The notes beneath the pieces are model-generated. The model was not told where the DNA came from. It worked only from the letters and a program-made list of their open reading frames with translations, and searched no databases. Source: a virus. From it: a stretch of DNA of 43,201 nucleotides. The position numbers and the translations under genes were made by a program. The first letter of the stretch is position 1. Each line of letters opens with the position of its first letter. The stretch is from the IMG/VR virus record IMGVR_UViG_3300047560_002016, positions 1 through 43,201 of that record; one strand, written 5' to 3'. Shown one piece after another: positions 1-9,500 of the stretch.

Positions 1-19
1 ATTTGTAATTGATTCAAAT

Positions 20-87
20 ACCTCATCTCTTATATGAGGTCACCCTATAATCAAGTAATCTCATTTAGGCACAATTCATTAGCCTAA
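20..87 (+). promoter_or_regulatory. Leader with two inverted repeats upstream of the scaffold gene
   Basis: The 106 bases before the first gene hold two small inverted repeats: ACCTCAT at 20-26 with ATGAGGT at 34-40 (7 bp, 7-nt loop), and TTAGGC at 65-70 with GCCTAA at 82-87 (6 bp, 11-nt loop). Neither is followed by a T-run, so neither looks like an intrinsic terminator. All three forward frames close within the first 37 bases, so at most the last few codons of an upstream gene are present. Function is unknown; a 5' leader structure or mRNA processing site is possible. Confidence 0.3.
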
Positions 88-106
88 GCAAATTCACAAA
101 AATAAG

Positions 107-1219
107 ATGAATAGCAAATTGTTAAAAGAAGCAATTGCAGACGCTAAAGCCGTTAGAGAAACTGCATTAGCAAACGCAAAAATCGCTCTTGAAGAAGCAT
201 TCACTCCGAAATTGCAATCTATGCTTTCTAGAAAATTACAAGAAGAATTAGAAAACGATGATGACAAGAAGGAAGAAGAAGCTCCAGAATTAACTCAAGA
301 GAATGATGTATCTTCTGAAATCGGTAAAGGTGATGGTACTAAAATGCCAGCAGCCAAAGCTAACGATTCAGCAGCAGAATCAGACGAATTAGCAGCAGCA
401 GATGTTGATAAAATTTCTGCAGAAGTTGGTTCTGAAGATGAGAACGCTGAAAAAGTAGCAGGTATCACTGAAAACAACGATGAAGATGGAGACGACATCA
501 CAGGGGCAACTCCTGATTCAGCAATGAATGAAGAAGAAGAAAATGATGAAGACGATTTAGATATCGATGAAATCATTAAAGAATTAGAAGCTCAATCTGA
601 TGAAACTGATGCTGAAGAAGCACCGGTTGCAACAGTAGAAGGTGAAGATTCTCATAGCGAACCTGATGCTGATAATGCAGGTGGTGCAAGTGACCACGAT
701 GCAGATAACGCAGGTGAAGATGAAATCGATTTAGATGAAATCTTAAGAGAAATGGGATATGGTGATGACCAACCTGAAGAAGAAGCTCCAGTAGCTGAAT
801 CAGATGATGCAGATGCAGATGATGCAAACGCAGAATTGAAAGCTAAAGAAGCTGAATTAGGTGAAGCATATGCTGTAATCGCATCTTTAAAGAACACTAT
901 CAACGAAGTAAATCTTTTAAATGCTAAATTATTGTATGTAAACAAATTGTTCAGAGCATACAGTTTAACAAACGAACAAAAGACTAAGGTTGTTGAAACT
1001 TTAGACAGAACTAAAAATGTAAGAGAAGTGAAATTAGTTTACACTACAATTGCTGAATCATTTAAAATTGGTTCAACTGCAACTAGAAAAACTGCAACTA
1101 AACTTACTGAAAGTTACGCATCAAAACCAGCAGCATCTACTGCACCTGCAAAACAAATTATCGCTGAAGATAATTCTGCAGCAGACAGATTTAAGAAATT
1201 AGCTGGTATTATCAAGTAA
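107..1219 (+). CDS. gp22: Acidic prohead core (scaffold) protein, gp22-like
   Basis: Probable internal scaffold of the prohead, the transient core around which the capsid shell assembles before the prohead protease degrades it. The 370-residue product has a helical, charged N-terminus (about 1-60), a very acidic low-complexity middle (about 50-245, dominated by Asp, Glu and Ala), and a helical C-terminal part (about 245-325) ending in a basic tail, RFKKLAGIIK. It lies 32 bp upstream of the major capsid gene, as gene 22 does relative to gene 23 in T4. Several L-x-E tripeptides could be prohead protease sites. The call rests on composition and position, because scaffold proteins diverge quickly. 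The start is the first ATG after an A-rich leader without Shine-Dalgarno sequence. Confidence 0.7.
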   Translation: MNSKLLKEAIADAKAVRETALANAKIALEEAFTPKLQSMLSRKLQEELENDDDKKEEEAPELTQENDVSSEIGKGDGTKMPAAKANDSAAESDELAAADVDKISAEVGSEDENAEKVAGITENNDEDGDDITGATPDSAMNEEEENDEDDLDIDEIIKELEAQSDETDAEEAPVATVEGEDSHSEPDADNAGGASDHDADNAGEDEIDLDEILREMGYGDDQPEEEAPVAESDDADADDANAELKAKEAELGEAYAVIASLKNTINEVNLLNAKLLYVNKLFRAYSLTNEQKTKVVETLDRTKNVREVKLVYTTIAESFKIGSTATRKTATKLTESYASKPAASTAPAKQIIAEDNSAADRFKKLAGIIK

Positions 1220-1251
1220 TTGAACAAAAAAATTAAAAACAAATAAACAAA

Positions 1252-2904
1252 ATGGCAAACTTTAATGTTAAATCATTATTAGAGGCGAAAAATCCTCAAG
1301 CTGTAATGTTGGAGCAAACAAGAGGTTTGAAAACAAAGTGGTCTAAGACTGGTTTGTTAGAAGGCTTAAAAGAAAGAGACCAACATCAAATGGCAGTATT
1401 GTTAGAGAACCAAGCTCAACAATTATTATCAGAAGCATCACAAACTAACGCTAACGGACAAGGTTCTGAAGAGTGGTCTGGTGTTGCTTTACCTTTAGTT
1501 AGAAGAATCTTCGGAGAAATCGCTGCTAAAGAATTCGTTTCAGTTCAACCAATGAACTTACCTTCAGGTTTGATTTTCTTCATGGACTTCAAATATGGTT
1601 CTACAAAAGATGGTAGAACTGCTGGTGATTCTTTATATGGTGGTACTGGTGCTAAATTTGGTAGAACAGATGCTGCAACAGGCGGTCTTTATGGTGAAGC
1701 TCAATATGGCTACACTATGGCACCAACTTCAAGTGCAAACATCACTTCTGCTACAATCACTGATGCAACTCACGCTGATACTGGATTCAACACTGCATAC
1801 TCTGCATCAGTTGAAGCTAAGCAATTAAGAAAAGTAGTTTTAACTGCTTCTCAATTAACTAACTTAGATTTAGAATCAATCAAATTGATTTCTTTAACAT
1901 CTAACACTGGTTCAGTAGTTATCCCAGCTGCGGGACAAATTGAAGAATTAGCACAACACAACTATGCTGGTTCAACTATCACATTGTTCTTCTCTGCATC
2001 TACTGCAACTGCTTTCACAACTGGTTCTAAGACTTTCGCAGGTCAATTAACTGCTTCATTCCACACTCAACCATTATCTTATAGTAGAGGTGATTTCGAA
2101 GACCAAACTCCAATTCAAAATGGTGCAAACCAATTGAGCGGTACTAACTTAAACATCCCAGAAGTTGATTTAGAGTTAAAGAGCGAATCAATCGTTGCTA
2201 AGACTAGAAAATTAAAGGCTGTATGGACTCCAGAGTTGGCACAAGACTTAAATGCTTACCACTCAATTGATGCTGAAGCTGAATTAACTTCAATGTTATC
2301 TGAATACATCTCTTTAGAAATCGATTTAGAAATCTTAGATATGTTACAAGTAAACGCATTGACAGTTGATTACTGGTCAACAAATGTTGGTGAAGAGTAT
2401 AACGCTGCAACAGGTGTTTGGACTGCAGGTTCATCATCTTTAGCATACCAAAAAGCTACATGGTTCCAGACTTTAGGTGTTAAATTGAACAAAGTATCTA
2501 ACAAGATTCATCAATTAACAATGAGAGGTGGAGCAAACTTCATCGTAGCTTCTCCAGATGTATGTACAATCTTAGAATCAATTCCAGGATTCCATGTTTC
2601 TGCTGAGAAAGATGCATTACAATTCGCTGCTGGTGTATCAGTAGTTGGAGCTATCTCTAACAGATACACAGTATATAAGAACCCTTATATGACTTCTAAT
2701 CAAATTTTATTAGGATTCAAAGGTTCTAACTTCCTTGAGACTGGTGCGGTATATGCTCCGTATGTACCATTGATTATGACTCCATTAGTGTATGACCCAG
2801 ATAACTTCACTCCAAGAAGAGGTGTTATGACAAGATACGCTAAGAAAATCGTAAGACCAGAATTCTATGGTAAGATTTATGTTAAAGATTTAGCTAACTT
2901 GTAA
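1252..2904 (+). CDS. gp23: Major capsid protein, gp23-like
   Basis: Forms the hexamers of the head shell. At 550 residues it is close in length to T4 gp23. The N-terminal 61 residues are helical and charged and look like the propeptide removed by the prohead protease. A consensus cleavage site (L/I-x-E) is L59-S60-E61 before A62, near the equivalent site in T4 (E65/A66). Downstream comes the conserved region LVRRIFGEIAAKEFVSVQPM (about 82-101) and SGLIFFMDFKYGS, characteristic of the gp23 family. The C-terminal half carries further family-like segments (PDVCTILESIPGF, YAPYVPLI, FTPRRGVMTRYAKK). The gene is followed by a strong terminator. The start is preceded by an A-rich stretch only. Confidence 0.93.
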   Translation: MANFNVKSLLEAKNPQAVMLEQTRGLKTKWSKTGLLEGLKERDQHQMAVLLENQAQQLLSEASQTNANGQGSEEWSGVALPLVRRIFGEIAAKEFVSVQPMNLPSGLIFFMDFKYGSTKDGRTAGDSLYGGTGAKFGRTDAATGGLYGEAQYGYTMAPTSSANITSATITDATHADTGFNTAYSASVEAKQLRKVVLTASQLTNLDLESIKLISLTSNTGSVVIPAAGQIEELAQHNYAGSTITLFFSASTATAFTTGSKTFAGQLTASFHTQPLSYSRGDFEDQTPIQNGANQLSGTNLNIPEVDLELKSESIVAKTRKLKAVWTPELAQDLNAYHSIDAEAELTSMLSEYISLEIDLEILDMLQVNALTVDYWSTNVGEEYNAATGVWTAGSSSLAYQKATWFQTLGVKLNKVSNKIHQLTMRGGANFIVASPDVCTILESIPGFHVSAEKDALQFAAGVSVVGAISNRYTVYKNPYMTSNQILLGFKGSNFLETGAVYAPYVPLIMTPLVYDPDNFTPRRGVMTRYAKKIVRPEFYGKIYVKDLANL

Positions 2905-2948
2905 TCTTCGGATTCAGTTAAATAAATTCTAACATGATAGAATAAATT

Positions 2949-2978
2949 AGAGGGGTGAGAAATCACTCCTCTTTTTTT
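2949..2978 (+). terminator. Intrinsic terminator after the major capsid gene
   Basis: A 10-bp stem (AGAGGGGTGA with TCACTCCTCT, one G-U pair) closes a GAAA tetraloop and is followed by seven T's. This is a textbook rho-independent terminator and ends the scaffold-capsid transcription unit. Confidence 0.9.
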
Positions 2979-3001
2979 ATGTCTTTTTGATATATAATAA
3001 T

Positions 3002-3649
3002 ATGAGGTTACACACAATAAAGGATAAGTATGAAATCGGGAAGATTAAGACTTATGAAGATGTTCCAGGTTGGATAGGATGTGCAGAAGATATTTACAAA
3101 ATCATAATTGATAAATTAGAAGATGGTGATTCGGTTGTAGAAATTGGAACATTCTTTGGTCAATCAACAATTTTTATGGCTTCTCTAATTAAAGAAAGTG
3201 GTAAAAAGGTAAAGTTTGATACAATAGATTCTCTTTGGCAAATTGATGCGGATGTGAGAAGAGGAGACCATCCTAAATCTTTTTATGAATATAGATTTTC
3301 TCAACAACTTAAAGATATTCCAATTGATGAATTAATAAAGGCTCACTACCGATTATGTGGTGTAGAAGAATATATAAATCTTATGATTGGGGATAGTAGA
3401 TGGTTGTGGAAATGGTATGATGAAGAATCTCTTAAATTTGTTTATATAGATGGAGATCATAACTATGAAATTGTTAAATTAGATATGGATAATTGGTGGA
3501 GCAGGGTTAAAAAAGGAGGATATATGGGAGGAGATGATATAGATGCATATCCATCGGTTTTACAGGCAATGAATGAATTAATTGAAAAAGAAGGTATTCC
3601 AAAAGAAAGAGTTCATATATTCCCTAATTCGTTTTTAATAGAAAAATAA
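3002..3649 (+). CDS. SAM-dependent methyltransferase (class I, Methyltransf_24-like)
   Basis: A 215-residue protein with a Rossmann-type methyltransferase core. Motif I is VVEIGTFFGQST (about 45-56, SAM-binding glycine loop), followed by an acidic strand end in FDTIDSLW, and FVYIDGDHNYE with KKGGYMGGDD further on, all typical of the Methyltransf_24 group often found next to glycosyltransferases. The substrate cannot be told from sequence; sugar, lipid or protein targets are all possible. The frame is open back to a TTG at 2987, but ATG at 3002 is the more natural start. It begins only 24 bases after the capsid terminator, so it is read by readthrough or from a very short promoter region (TATATAATA at 2991-2999). 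It is an accessory gene lodged between capsid and neck genes. Confidence 0.8.
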   Translation: MRLHTIKDKYEIGKIKTYEDVPGWIGCAEDIYKIIIDKLEDGDSVVEIGTFFGQSTIFMASLIKESGKKVKFDTIDSLWQIDADVRRGDHPKSFYEYRFSQQLKDIPIDELIKAHYRLCGVEEYINLMIGDSRWLWKWYDEESLKFVYIDGDHNYEIVKLDMDNWWSRVKKGGYMGGDDIDAYPSVLQAMNELIEKEGIPKERVHIFPNSFLIEK

Positions 3650-3657
3650 TATTTATT
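3649..3657 (+). promoter_or_regulatory. Late-motif copy ATATTTATT
   Basis: An exact copy of the recurring ATATTTAT(A/T) motif, overlapping the methyltransferase stop codon. It ends only 3 bases before the ATG at 3661. If it is a promoter core it would give a leaderless or internal start, so this copy fits a promoter role least well. Confidence 0.3.
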
Positions 3658-3660
3658 GGT

Positions 3661-4026
3661 ATGGAAGAAATTTTATCGGTATTATTTCATAGTAGAACTC
3701 AAGCACACACCTTTCATTTAGGTGCTAAAGGTGTTGGTTCATTTGCTATACACAAAGCATTGGATGGTTATTACAATGATATAGTTGGTATCATAGATGA
3801 ACTAGCAGAGAGCTGGCAGGGTAAATATGGAATTATTAACTATAAGAACATTACCGGTTTAGAACAATTTGAATCTAAGGAGCAAGTACTCGGATATTTT
3901 GAAAAGATACTTAAAATTATAGAAATTAAAAGAAAGGGAATTAAGGAATCTTACATCCAAAATCAAATAGATAATGTGGACCAATTAATATATTCCACAC
4001 TTTATCTTATTAAAGAGTTATCATAA
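3661..4026 (+). CDS. Small Dps/ferritin-like helical protein (DUF5856-like)
   Basis: A 121-residue, probably all-helical protein. The segment LFHSRTQAHTFHLGAKGVGSFAIHKALDGYY, then IVGIIDELAESWQGKYGII (about 8-58), resembles small phage proteins described as DUF5856 or Dps-like, where H and E residues lie on a ferritin-type four-helix bundle. Here H10, H16, H19, H31 and E47 are the visible candidates. Whether it binds metal or DNA is unknown. It sits between a methyltransferase and the neck genes. The conserved part begins within 10 residues of the ATG, which supports this start even though it is only 11 bases after the preceding stop. Confidence 0.6.
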   Translation: MEEILSVLFHSRTQAHTFHLGAKGVGSFAIHKALDGYYNDIVGIIDELAESWQGKYGIINYKNITGLEQFESKEQVLGYFEKILKIIEIKRKGIKESYIQNQIDNVDQLIYSTLYLIKELS

Positions 4027-4047
4027 CCATCTTTATTTCGTAATTTA

Positions 4048-4056
4048 ATATTTATA
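4048..4056 (+). promoter_or_regulatory. Candidate late promoter motif ATATTTATA
   Basis: An exact motif copy ending 17 bases before the neck gene ATG at 4074. It is flanked by a perfect 8-bp inverted repeat, CGTAATTT (4039-4046) and AAATTACG (4064-4071), that encloses the motif. Confidence 0.5.
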
Positions 4057-4073
4057 GATAAACAAATTACGAG

Positions 4074-5231
4074 ATGTCAGTAGGCTTAACTATAAATCAC
4101 TATCCAGGTTCATCTTCTTTCACAACGGGTCAAACCCCTTTTGGAATATATGATGAAGATACACTATTTTCAGATGATGCTCCAAAGGTATCATTGTGGT
4201 GTGCAAGAAGATTAGGATACCCTATTATTGATGTGGAATTAATAGATGAGCAGTTTTATGCTTGTTTAGAAGAAGCAACTTCTGAATATTCCTCTCAAGT
4301 AAATCAATTTAATATACGAAACAATTTATCAGTTTTAACTGGTCAATCAACATCAACCAACTTTACAGGTCAATTGGTAGAGGGTTCATTTGTTCCTACA
4401 ATTGTAAAAATAAGTGATGCTTATGGAACTTTAGCAGGAGTGGGTGGTGCAACTGATATCAAAAGAGGATTTGTTAGTGCGAGTGCTGGTGTGCAAAATT
4501 ATGATTTAAAAGCATTATTTGCAGATGAGTATGAGAGCGGAAGTAGAATTGAAGTAACAAAAGTATTTTTTGAACAAACTCCGGCATTAGCCCGTTTCTT
4601 TGATCCATATGCGGTAAGTGGTATGGGAACTCTAAACATTACTCAAGAGTTTGGATTCACATCGTTTTCTACTGCAACTCAATTCGTATTATTACCTTTC
4701 TATGAGGATATGTTAAGAATTCAGGCAATTGAATTTAATGACCAAATTCGTAAATCGGCACATACTTTTAATATCGTAAATAACAATTTACAAATATTTC
4801 CAATGCCAACTACGGATCATATTATCTATTTTGAATATTTTGTAAGAGACGAATGGGAAGTAAATTCAACATCAGTTAGACCTGGTGTAGTATCGGATTA
4901 TTCAAACATCAAATATAATTTTATTCCATATAGAAAGATAAATGATGTGGGTAAACAATGGATTAGAAAATACACACTGGCATTGGCTAAAGAATTATTA
5001 GGAGCAATTAGAGAAAAGTATAATACTATTCCTATTCCTGGTGGTGAAACAACTTTAGATGGTGCACAATTAAGAGCAGAGGCAACTACTGAAAAAGAAA
5101 ACCTAATTACACAATTGAGAGAGAATTTGGAAGAAGTGAGTAGAAAAACTCAATTTGAAAATAAGGCTAATGAAGCCAAACAACAACAAGAAATGTTACA
5201 AAAAGTACCTTTAGCAATATATGTTGGATAA
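4074..5231 (+). CDS. gp13: Neck / head-completion protein, gp13-like
   Basis: A 385-residue structural protein, first of three tightly coupled genes that match the order gp13-gp14-gp15 of T4-like phages (neck ring, neck, tail sheath stabiliser). The N-terminal part has a conserved-looking block, VSLWCARRLGYPIIDVELID, followed by an acidic helix (FYACLEEATSEYSSQVNQF), the kind of helical start seen in connector proteins. The C-terminus has a helical segment (KQWIRKYTLALAKELLGAIR), the motif PGGETTLDGAQLR, then a Glu- and Lys-rich coiled-coil-like tail. Identification relies on order and general form rather than a diagnostic motif. Its stop overlaps the next start (TAATG), suggesting translational coupling. 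Confidence 0.55.
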   Translation: MSVGLTINHYPGSSSFTTGQTPFGIYDEDTLFSDDAPKVSLWCARRLGYPIIDVELIDEQFYACLEEATSEYSSQVNQFNIRNNLSVLTGQSTSTNFTGQLVEGSFVPTIVKISDAYGTLAGVGGATDIKRGFVSASAGVQNYDLKALFADEYESGSRIEVTKVFFEQTPALARFFDPYAVSGMGTLNITQEFGFTSFSTATQFVLLPFYEDMLRIQAIEFNDQIRKSAHTFNIVNNNLQIFPMPTTDHIIYFEYFVRDEWEVNSTSVRPGVVSDYSNIKYNFIPYRKINDVGKQWIRKYTLALAKELLGAIREKYNTIPIPGGETTLDGAQLRAEATTEKENLITQLRENLEEVSRKTQFENKANEAKQQQEMLQKVPLAIYVG

Positions 5232-5686
5232 TGCCTAGATTTAATTCACCCAGAGATATTAGATTTTTTCAGCAGATTTCAACTGAATTGGTTGATGATG
5301 TAATTGAAACATTAGTAACCCTTTTTAAGGTGAATGTGTTAGAAACTGCATACAACCTTTACGGAGAATCTTTGAGTAAAAAATATTACAAAGGAATGGA
5401 AACATTTTGTGTAATAGATAGACAAGATACTGAAACTAATTATGAAGGATTTGGTTCGGATACGATGAGAAATTCTACATTTAGATTTAATCGTCATACT
5501 CTAATAGAAGCAGATTTTTATCCTCAAGTAGGTGATATAGTTTTATTAGATGGTTCTTACTATGAACTTTCAAATGTAAGAGAAGACCAATGGGTAGGTG
5601 GACAAAGTGAAAGTAAGTTTTCAGTTATATGTGAAGGATTCTTAAGTAGAAATACTACAATTGATTTAGAACAAATCGTTAGATAA
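5231..5686 (+). CDS. gp14: Neck protein, gp14-like
   Basis: A 151-residue protein, shorter than T4 gp14 (about 256). It begins with a helical region (about 10-50) and carries a beta-rich core with VGDIVLLDGSYYELSNVRED followed by QWVGGQ, a pattern similar to the core of gp14 proteins, where G-D-hydrophobic strand, hairpin and E-hydrophobic strand are followed by a G-Q turn. It overlaps the upstream gene by one base (TAATG) and the downstream gene in the same way, so all three are probably translated as a coupled set. Likely role: closing the filled head and providing the tail docking site. The assignment is moderate and depends mainly on position. Confidence 0.5.
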   Translation: MPRFNSPRDIRFFQQISTELVDDVIETLVTLFKVNVLETAYNLYGESLSKKYYKGMETFCVIDRQDTETNYEGFGSDTMRNSTFRFNRHTLIEADFYPQVGDIVLLDGSYYELSNVREDQWVGGQSESKFSVICEGFLSRNTTIDLEQIVR

Positions 5687-6576
5687 TGGCAGATAAAGAA
5701 TTTTCTAAAATAGTTAAGCAGGATGAATCCAAAATGTTGGAAATATCCATAATAGATGTAGACACTGTCATAGCATCTTATATGGAAAAACATTTGATTC
5801 CTGAATTAGAACAAAATGGAAATAAAGTAAACATTCCTTTGGTATATGGAAATGCCGAAAGATGGAAAACTGCACAACAAGATGGATACTTAAAAGATAA
5901 GTTGGGTAAAATTCAATTACCTATAATAATGTTTAGAAGAAATACCATTGCTCAAAATGAGACAATGAAATTCTTAAAAGATTTTAGAGTAACATATCCG
6001 ACTGTAAAAAAGTATTCACAAAAACATGCATACGATAGATTCTCATTATTAAATCCTGATTTCAAAAGAAGATTTGAGGCATATGATGTGAGAATGCCTA
6101 ACTATGTAACTCTAACATATCAAGTAACATTTTGGACTGGATTTACGGAACATAATAATAAAATAATTGAACAATTTCAATATGCAAATGAGCAATATTG
6201 GGGAGAGAAAGGAGATTACAAATTTAGAGTAGTAGTAAGTGATTTTGATAATCAACAAGATATAGGTTCTGGAACTGAAAGAATTATTAGAACTAATTGC
6301 ACTTTGACTGTTAATGCTTACTTATTACCTAAGAGATTTGATGGGCAACCTACAACTCAAAAAGGATTTAGTATTCGTAAAGTTGTTGTATCAAATGAGG
6401 TTTTAATACAAGGAGGAAATGGTTATGATGTAAACGGAAAATTAACAACTGCCTTAGAAAAACCATTAGATAAGTATGGTAATGCGATATTAGGTAATGT
6501 AATTGAAGAGGAATCACCAGATGTATTTGGACCGGCGTTACAAGATGAAAGCGGAAACGATTTATTTGCAGAATAA
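5686..6576 (+). CDS. gp15: Tail sheath stabiliser / tail terminator, gp15-like
   Basis: A 296-residue protein close to T4 gp15 in length (272). Features that fit: IPLVYGNAERWKTAQ (about 49-63), comparable to the VPITYAS segment of T4 gp15; a central LPIIMFRRN strand; VTLTYQVTFWTGFTEHNNKI, which parallels the YELSIFTRYEDD segment; then IIEQFQYANEQYWG and a final IIRTNCTLTVNAYLLP block. gp15 forms the hexameric ring at the top of the tail tube and sheath and joins the tail to the neck. The C-terminal tail (about 245-296) is acidic and probably flexible. It is the last gene of the neck trio; the fibre block starts 11 bases later. Confidence 0.65.
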   Translation: MADKEFSKIVKQDESKMLEISIIDVDTVIASYMEKHLIPELEQNGNKVNIPLVYGNAERWKTAQQDGYLKDKLGKIQLPIIMFRRNTIAQNETMKFLKDFRVTYPTVKKYSQKHAYDRFSLLNPDFKRRFEAYDVRMPNYVTLTYQVTFWTGFTEHNNKIIEQFQYANEQYWGEKGDYKFRVVVSDFDNQQDIGSGTERIIRTNCTLTVNAYLLPKRFDGQPTTQKGFSIRKVVVSNEVLIQGGNGYDVNGKLTTALEKPLDKYGNAILGNVIEEESPDVFGPALQDESGNDLFAE

Positions 6577-6587
6577 TATAATATAAG

Positions 6588-9500
6588 ATGCCAAAAATAT
6601 CAGCATTACATACAATTGAACATTTAACAACAAGTAGTGTATTACCTGTTGTAGATGGAGGAGAAACTCAAAAAGTTAGTTTACAAAAAGTAGTAGAATT
6701 CGTTAGCGCGAGTTTAGAGCCAACTTTTGCAACTGATATAGAGTTGTTGAGAAGTGCATCGGCTATTACTTCATCTTTGAATGCTTTTGCTAGTGCATCC
6801 GTTTTATCGGTAGCTACTAAATTATCAACTGCATCTTTTGAAACATATACTGCATCAATTCAAACTATAAACACTGGTTCGTTTGCAACAACTGGTTCAA
6901 ATCATTTTACTGCAAATCAAACAATTGATGGTATTATATACACATCACAAATTCAAAATTTAAGTGGAAGTATTTATATTGCAACTCCTGGTAATAATGT
7001 TGAAATTCAAGGAAGTAATTTAGTAGTACCAAATGGTGGTATTTCATCAGCATTTAATGTATCGGCTAGTTCTTTAACGGGATCAATTGATTATTCAAAT
7101 TTAACAAATGTTCCATCTTTAATTAGTGGTGCAAACCAATTAATCAATATAGGATTTGCTACAACAAATTCTTTAGCGAATGTAACACCATTTTTATCAT
7201 CATCTATTTTTAATAGTTATACTTCTTCAAATAACACCACTAACACAACTCAAAATAGTAGATTAACATCATTAGAAAATAATAGTGGTTCTTATTTATT
7301 AAAATCAGAAACTGGAAGTTTCCTAACATCTATTCCAAATGGTATTGTTAGTTCATCTGCACAAATAACTTCATTTGGATTTATTTCTCAATCAACTGAT
7401 TTAACTGCACTCAATAGTTTCACATCATCTATTGATACAACTATTAAGAATAAATTAAATAATGATAATGTAATAAGTGGAAGTATTTCATATACATCTT
7501 TAACTAATATACCAAACGGAATTATTAGTAGTTCATGGCAACTTGATAATTTAGGGTATGCGCAAACATCTTTAATAACTGGATTAAATACCAGAATAGA
7601 GATGGCAAACTATTTATCTTCATCCGTTTTTAATAGCTTTACTTCATCATATACAATTGCAAGTAGTTCATTTGATAGTAGAATAATTGCAGCAACGAAT
7701 GAACAGGATTTAAGTGGATTGGTAACAACATCATCATTTAATTCTTATACTTCATCAAATGATAGTAAAGTAAATTCTTTGATAAATGTAACATCTTCTT
7801 ATTTAACATCTCTTCCTAATGGGTTAGTAAGTGGTAGTTCTCAAATATTAATTGGTAGTGGAATTTATAGTTCTTCTGCACAATTACCATCCGGATTAAT
7901 AAGTGGTAGTTCTCAAATTAGTGTATTAGGATATGCAACAACATCTTCATTAAATGGAGTAATAAGTTCTTCTATACAAATAACTAATTATGGTTTTGCA
8001 ACTACTTCTTCAGTATTAAACATTGATACATCTTCATTAGTAACAACATCATCGTTTAATACTTTCACTTCATCATACAAAACTGATAGTGGAAGTTTTG
8101 ATAGTAGAATAAATGCAATTGCAACTTCTGGCGTACCAGCAGGAACAATTTCAGGTTCAACTCAAATAATAGGTTTAGGATTTGCAACTACATCTTCAAT
8201 ATTAAATGTAGATACATCTTCATTATTAACTACTGCATCATTTAACATTCATAGTGCTTCTTTTGATAGTAGATTGGATGCTTTAGAAGGATATGTTGAT
8301 GTTGATAATTATGTAACTACATCTTCATTTGAAACATATACTGCGAGTATTAATTTAGAAACTGCAAGTTTAATAACTTCAATAAATAATTTAACAAATG
8401 CAACCGCATCATACGAAGTTAAGGGAAGTGGTATATTATCTGGATCAATTGTAACAATTTCGGAAACAAAACCTTCAAGTAGTGTTGGCAATCTTTGGTA
8501 TGATAGTACAATTGGTAATATGTATCTTCATTATGATACAAATACATGGGTAGATACTTCAAATGGAGTTATTCAATCTATAATAAATGATGGTTCAGTT
8601 TTAACAACCGCATCATTTAATAGTTGGACTGCAAGTTATGTTGCATCCGTACCAGCTGGAACTATATCGGGTTCAACTCAAATAACTAATTTAGGATTTG
8701 TAAGTGGTAGTTATGAAACAACTGGTAGAGGAATTATTTCATCTTCTGCACAATTACCTTCCGGATTAGTAAGTGGTTCATCTCAAATTAACGGAACACA
8801 AATAACAAATAATATTATTACAATTGCAGGAACATCAACTGCATTAGGAGGTAGTATAACATTAGGAACTATTACAAACGGAAGTGGAATAATTTCAGGT
8901 TCTTCTCAATTATCAAACTTAGGATTTGCAACAACTGGTTCTCAAACTATAAATGGTAACTTAGTAGTAACGGGATCAATAACTGCACAATCTTTAATAT
9001 TTAGTTCTTCGGTTTATTATACAACTGCATCATTCTCATCGGGTTCTACTATTTTTGGTAACTCTTTAGATGATACACATCAATATACTGGTTCAGTTTC
9101 TATAACAGGATCTTTAACAATTAATGGAGGTTTAACTTTATCTCCTTCTGCATCATTAGGTGCTAAATTGTGGCAATTAAGTGATGTAAATGATACTGCT
9201 TCTGGTTCAATAACAAATGGTTATCAATTAGCATGGAATAGTTCAAATTCTCAATGGGAGCCAACTGCTGGTGCAGCTGCAAAAGGAACTATCCGATTGT
9301 ATATGGCAACAAACCGAAGTAATGGTAACGCATTTTATTTTAATGCTAATACAAGAACTGCTTCCGATTCACCCTCTCCATCATCTGATACTGCATTTAT
9401 GGTTACAACTGCGTTATTAAGTAAAGTGACTGTTTATTTAAGACAAGATGGAGCAGGACCTAATAGTACAATAGTTGGTGTTGCAAAAAATGCAAATGGA

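Noticed and set aside
295-945. Three minus-strand open frames opposite the scaffold gene
   Set aside because: They are Ser- or His/Leu-rich mirror images of the acidic, repetitive gene on the + strand and show no domain or start signal.
2987-3001. TTG start for the methyltransferase
   Set aside because: An ATG 15 bases downstream is better spaced from the terminator and loses no motif.
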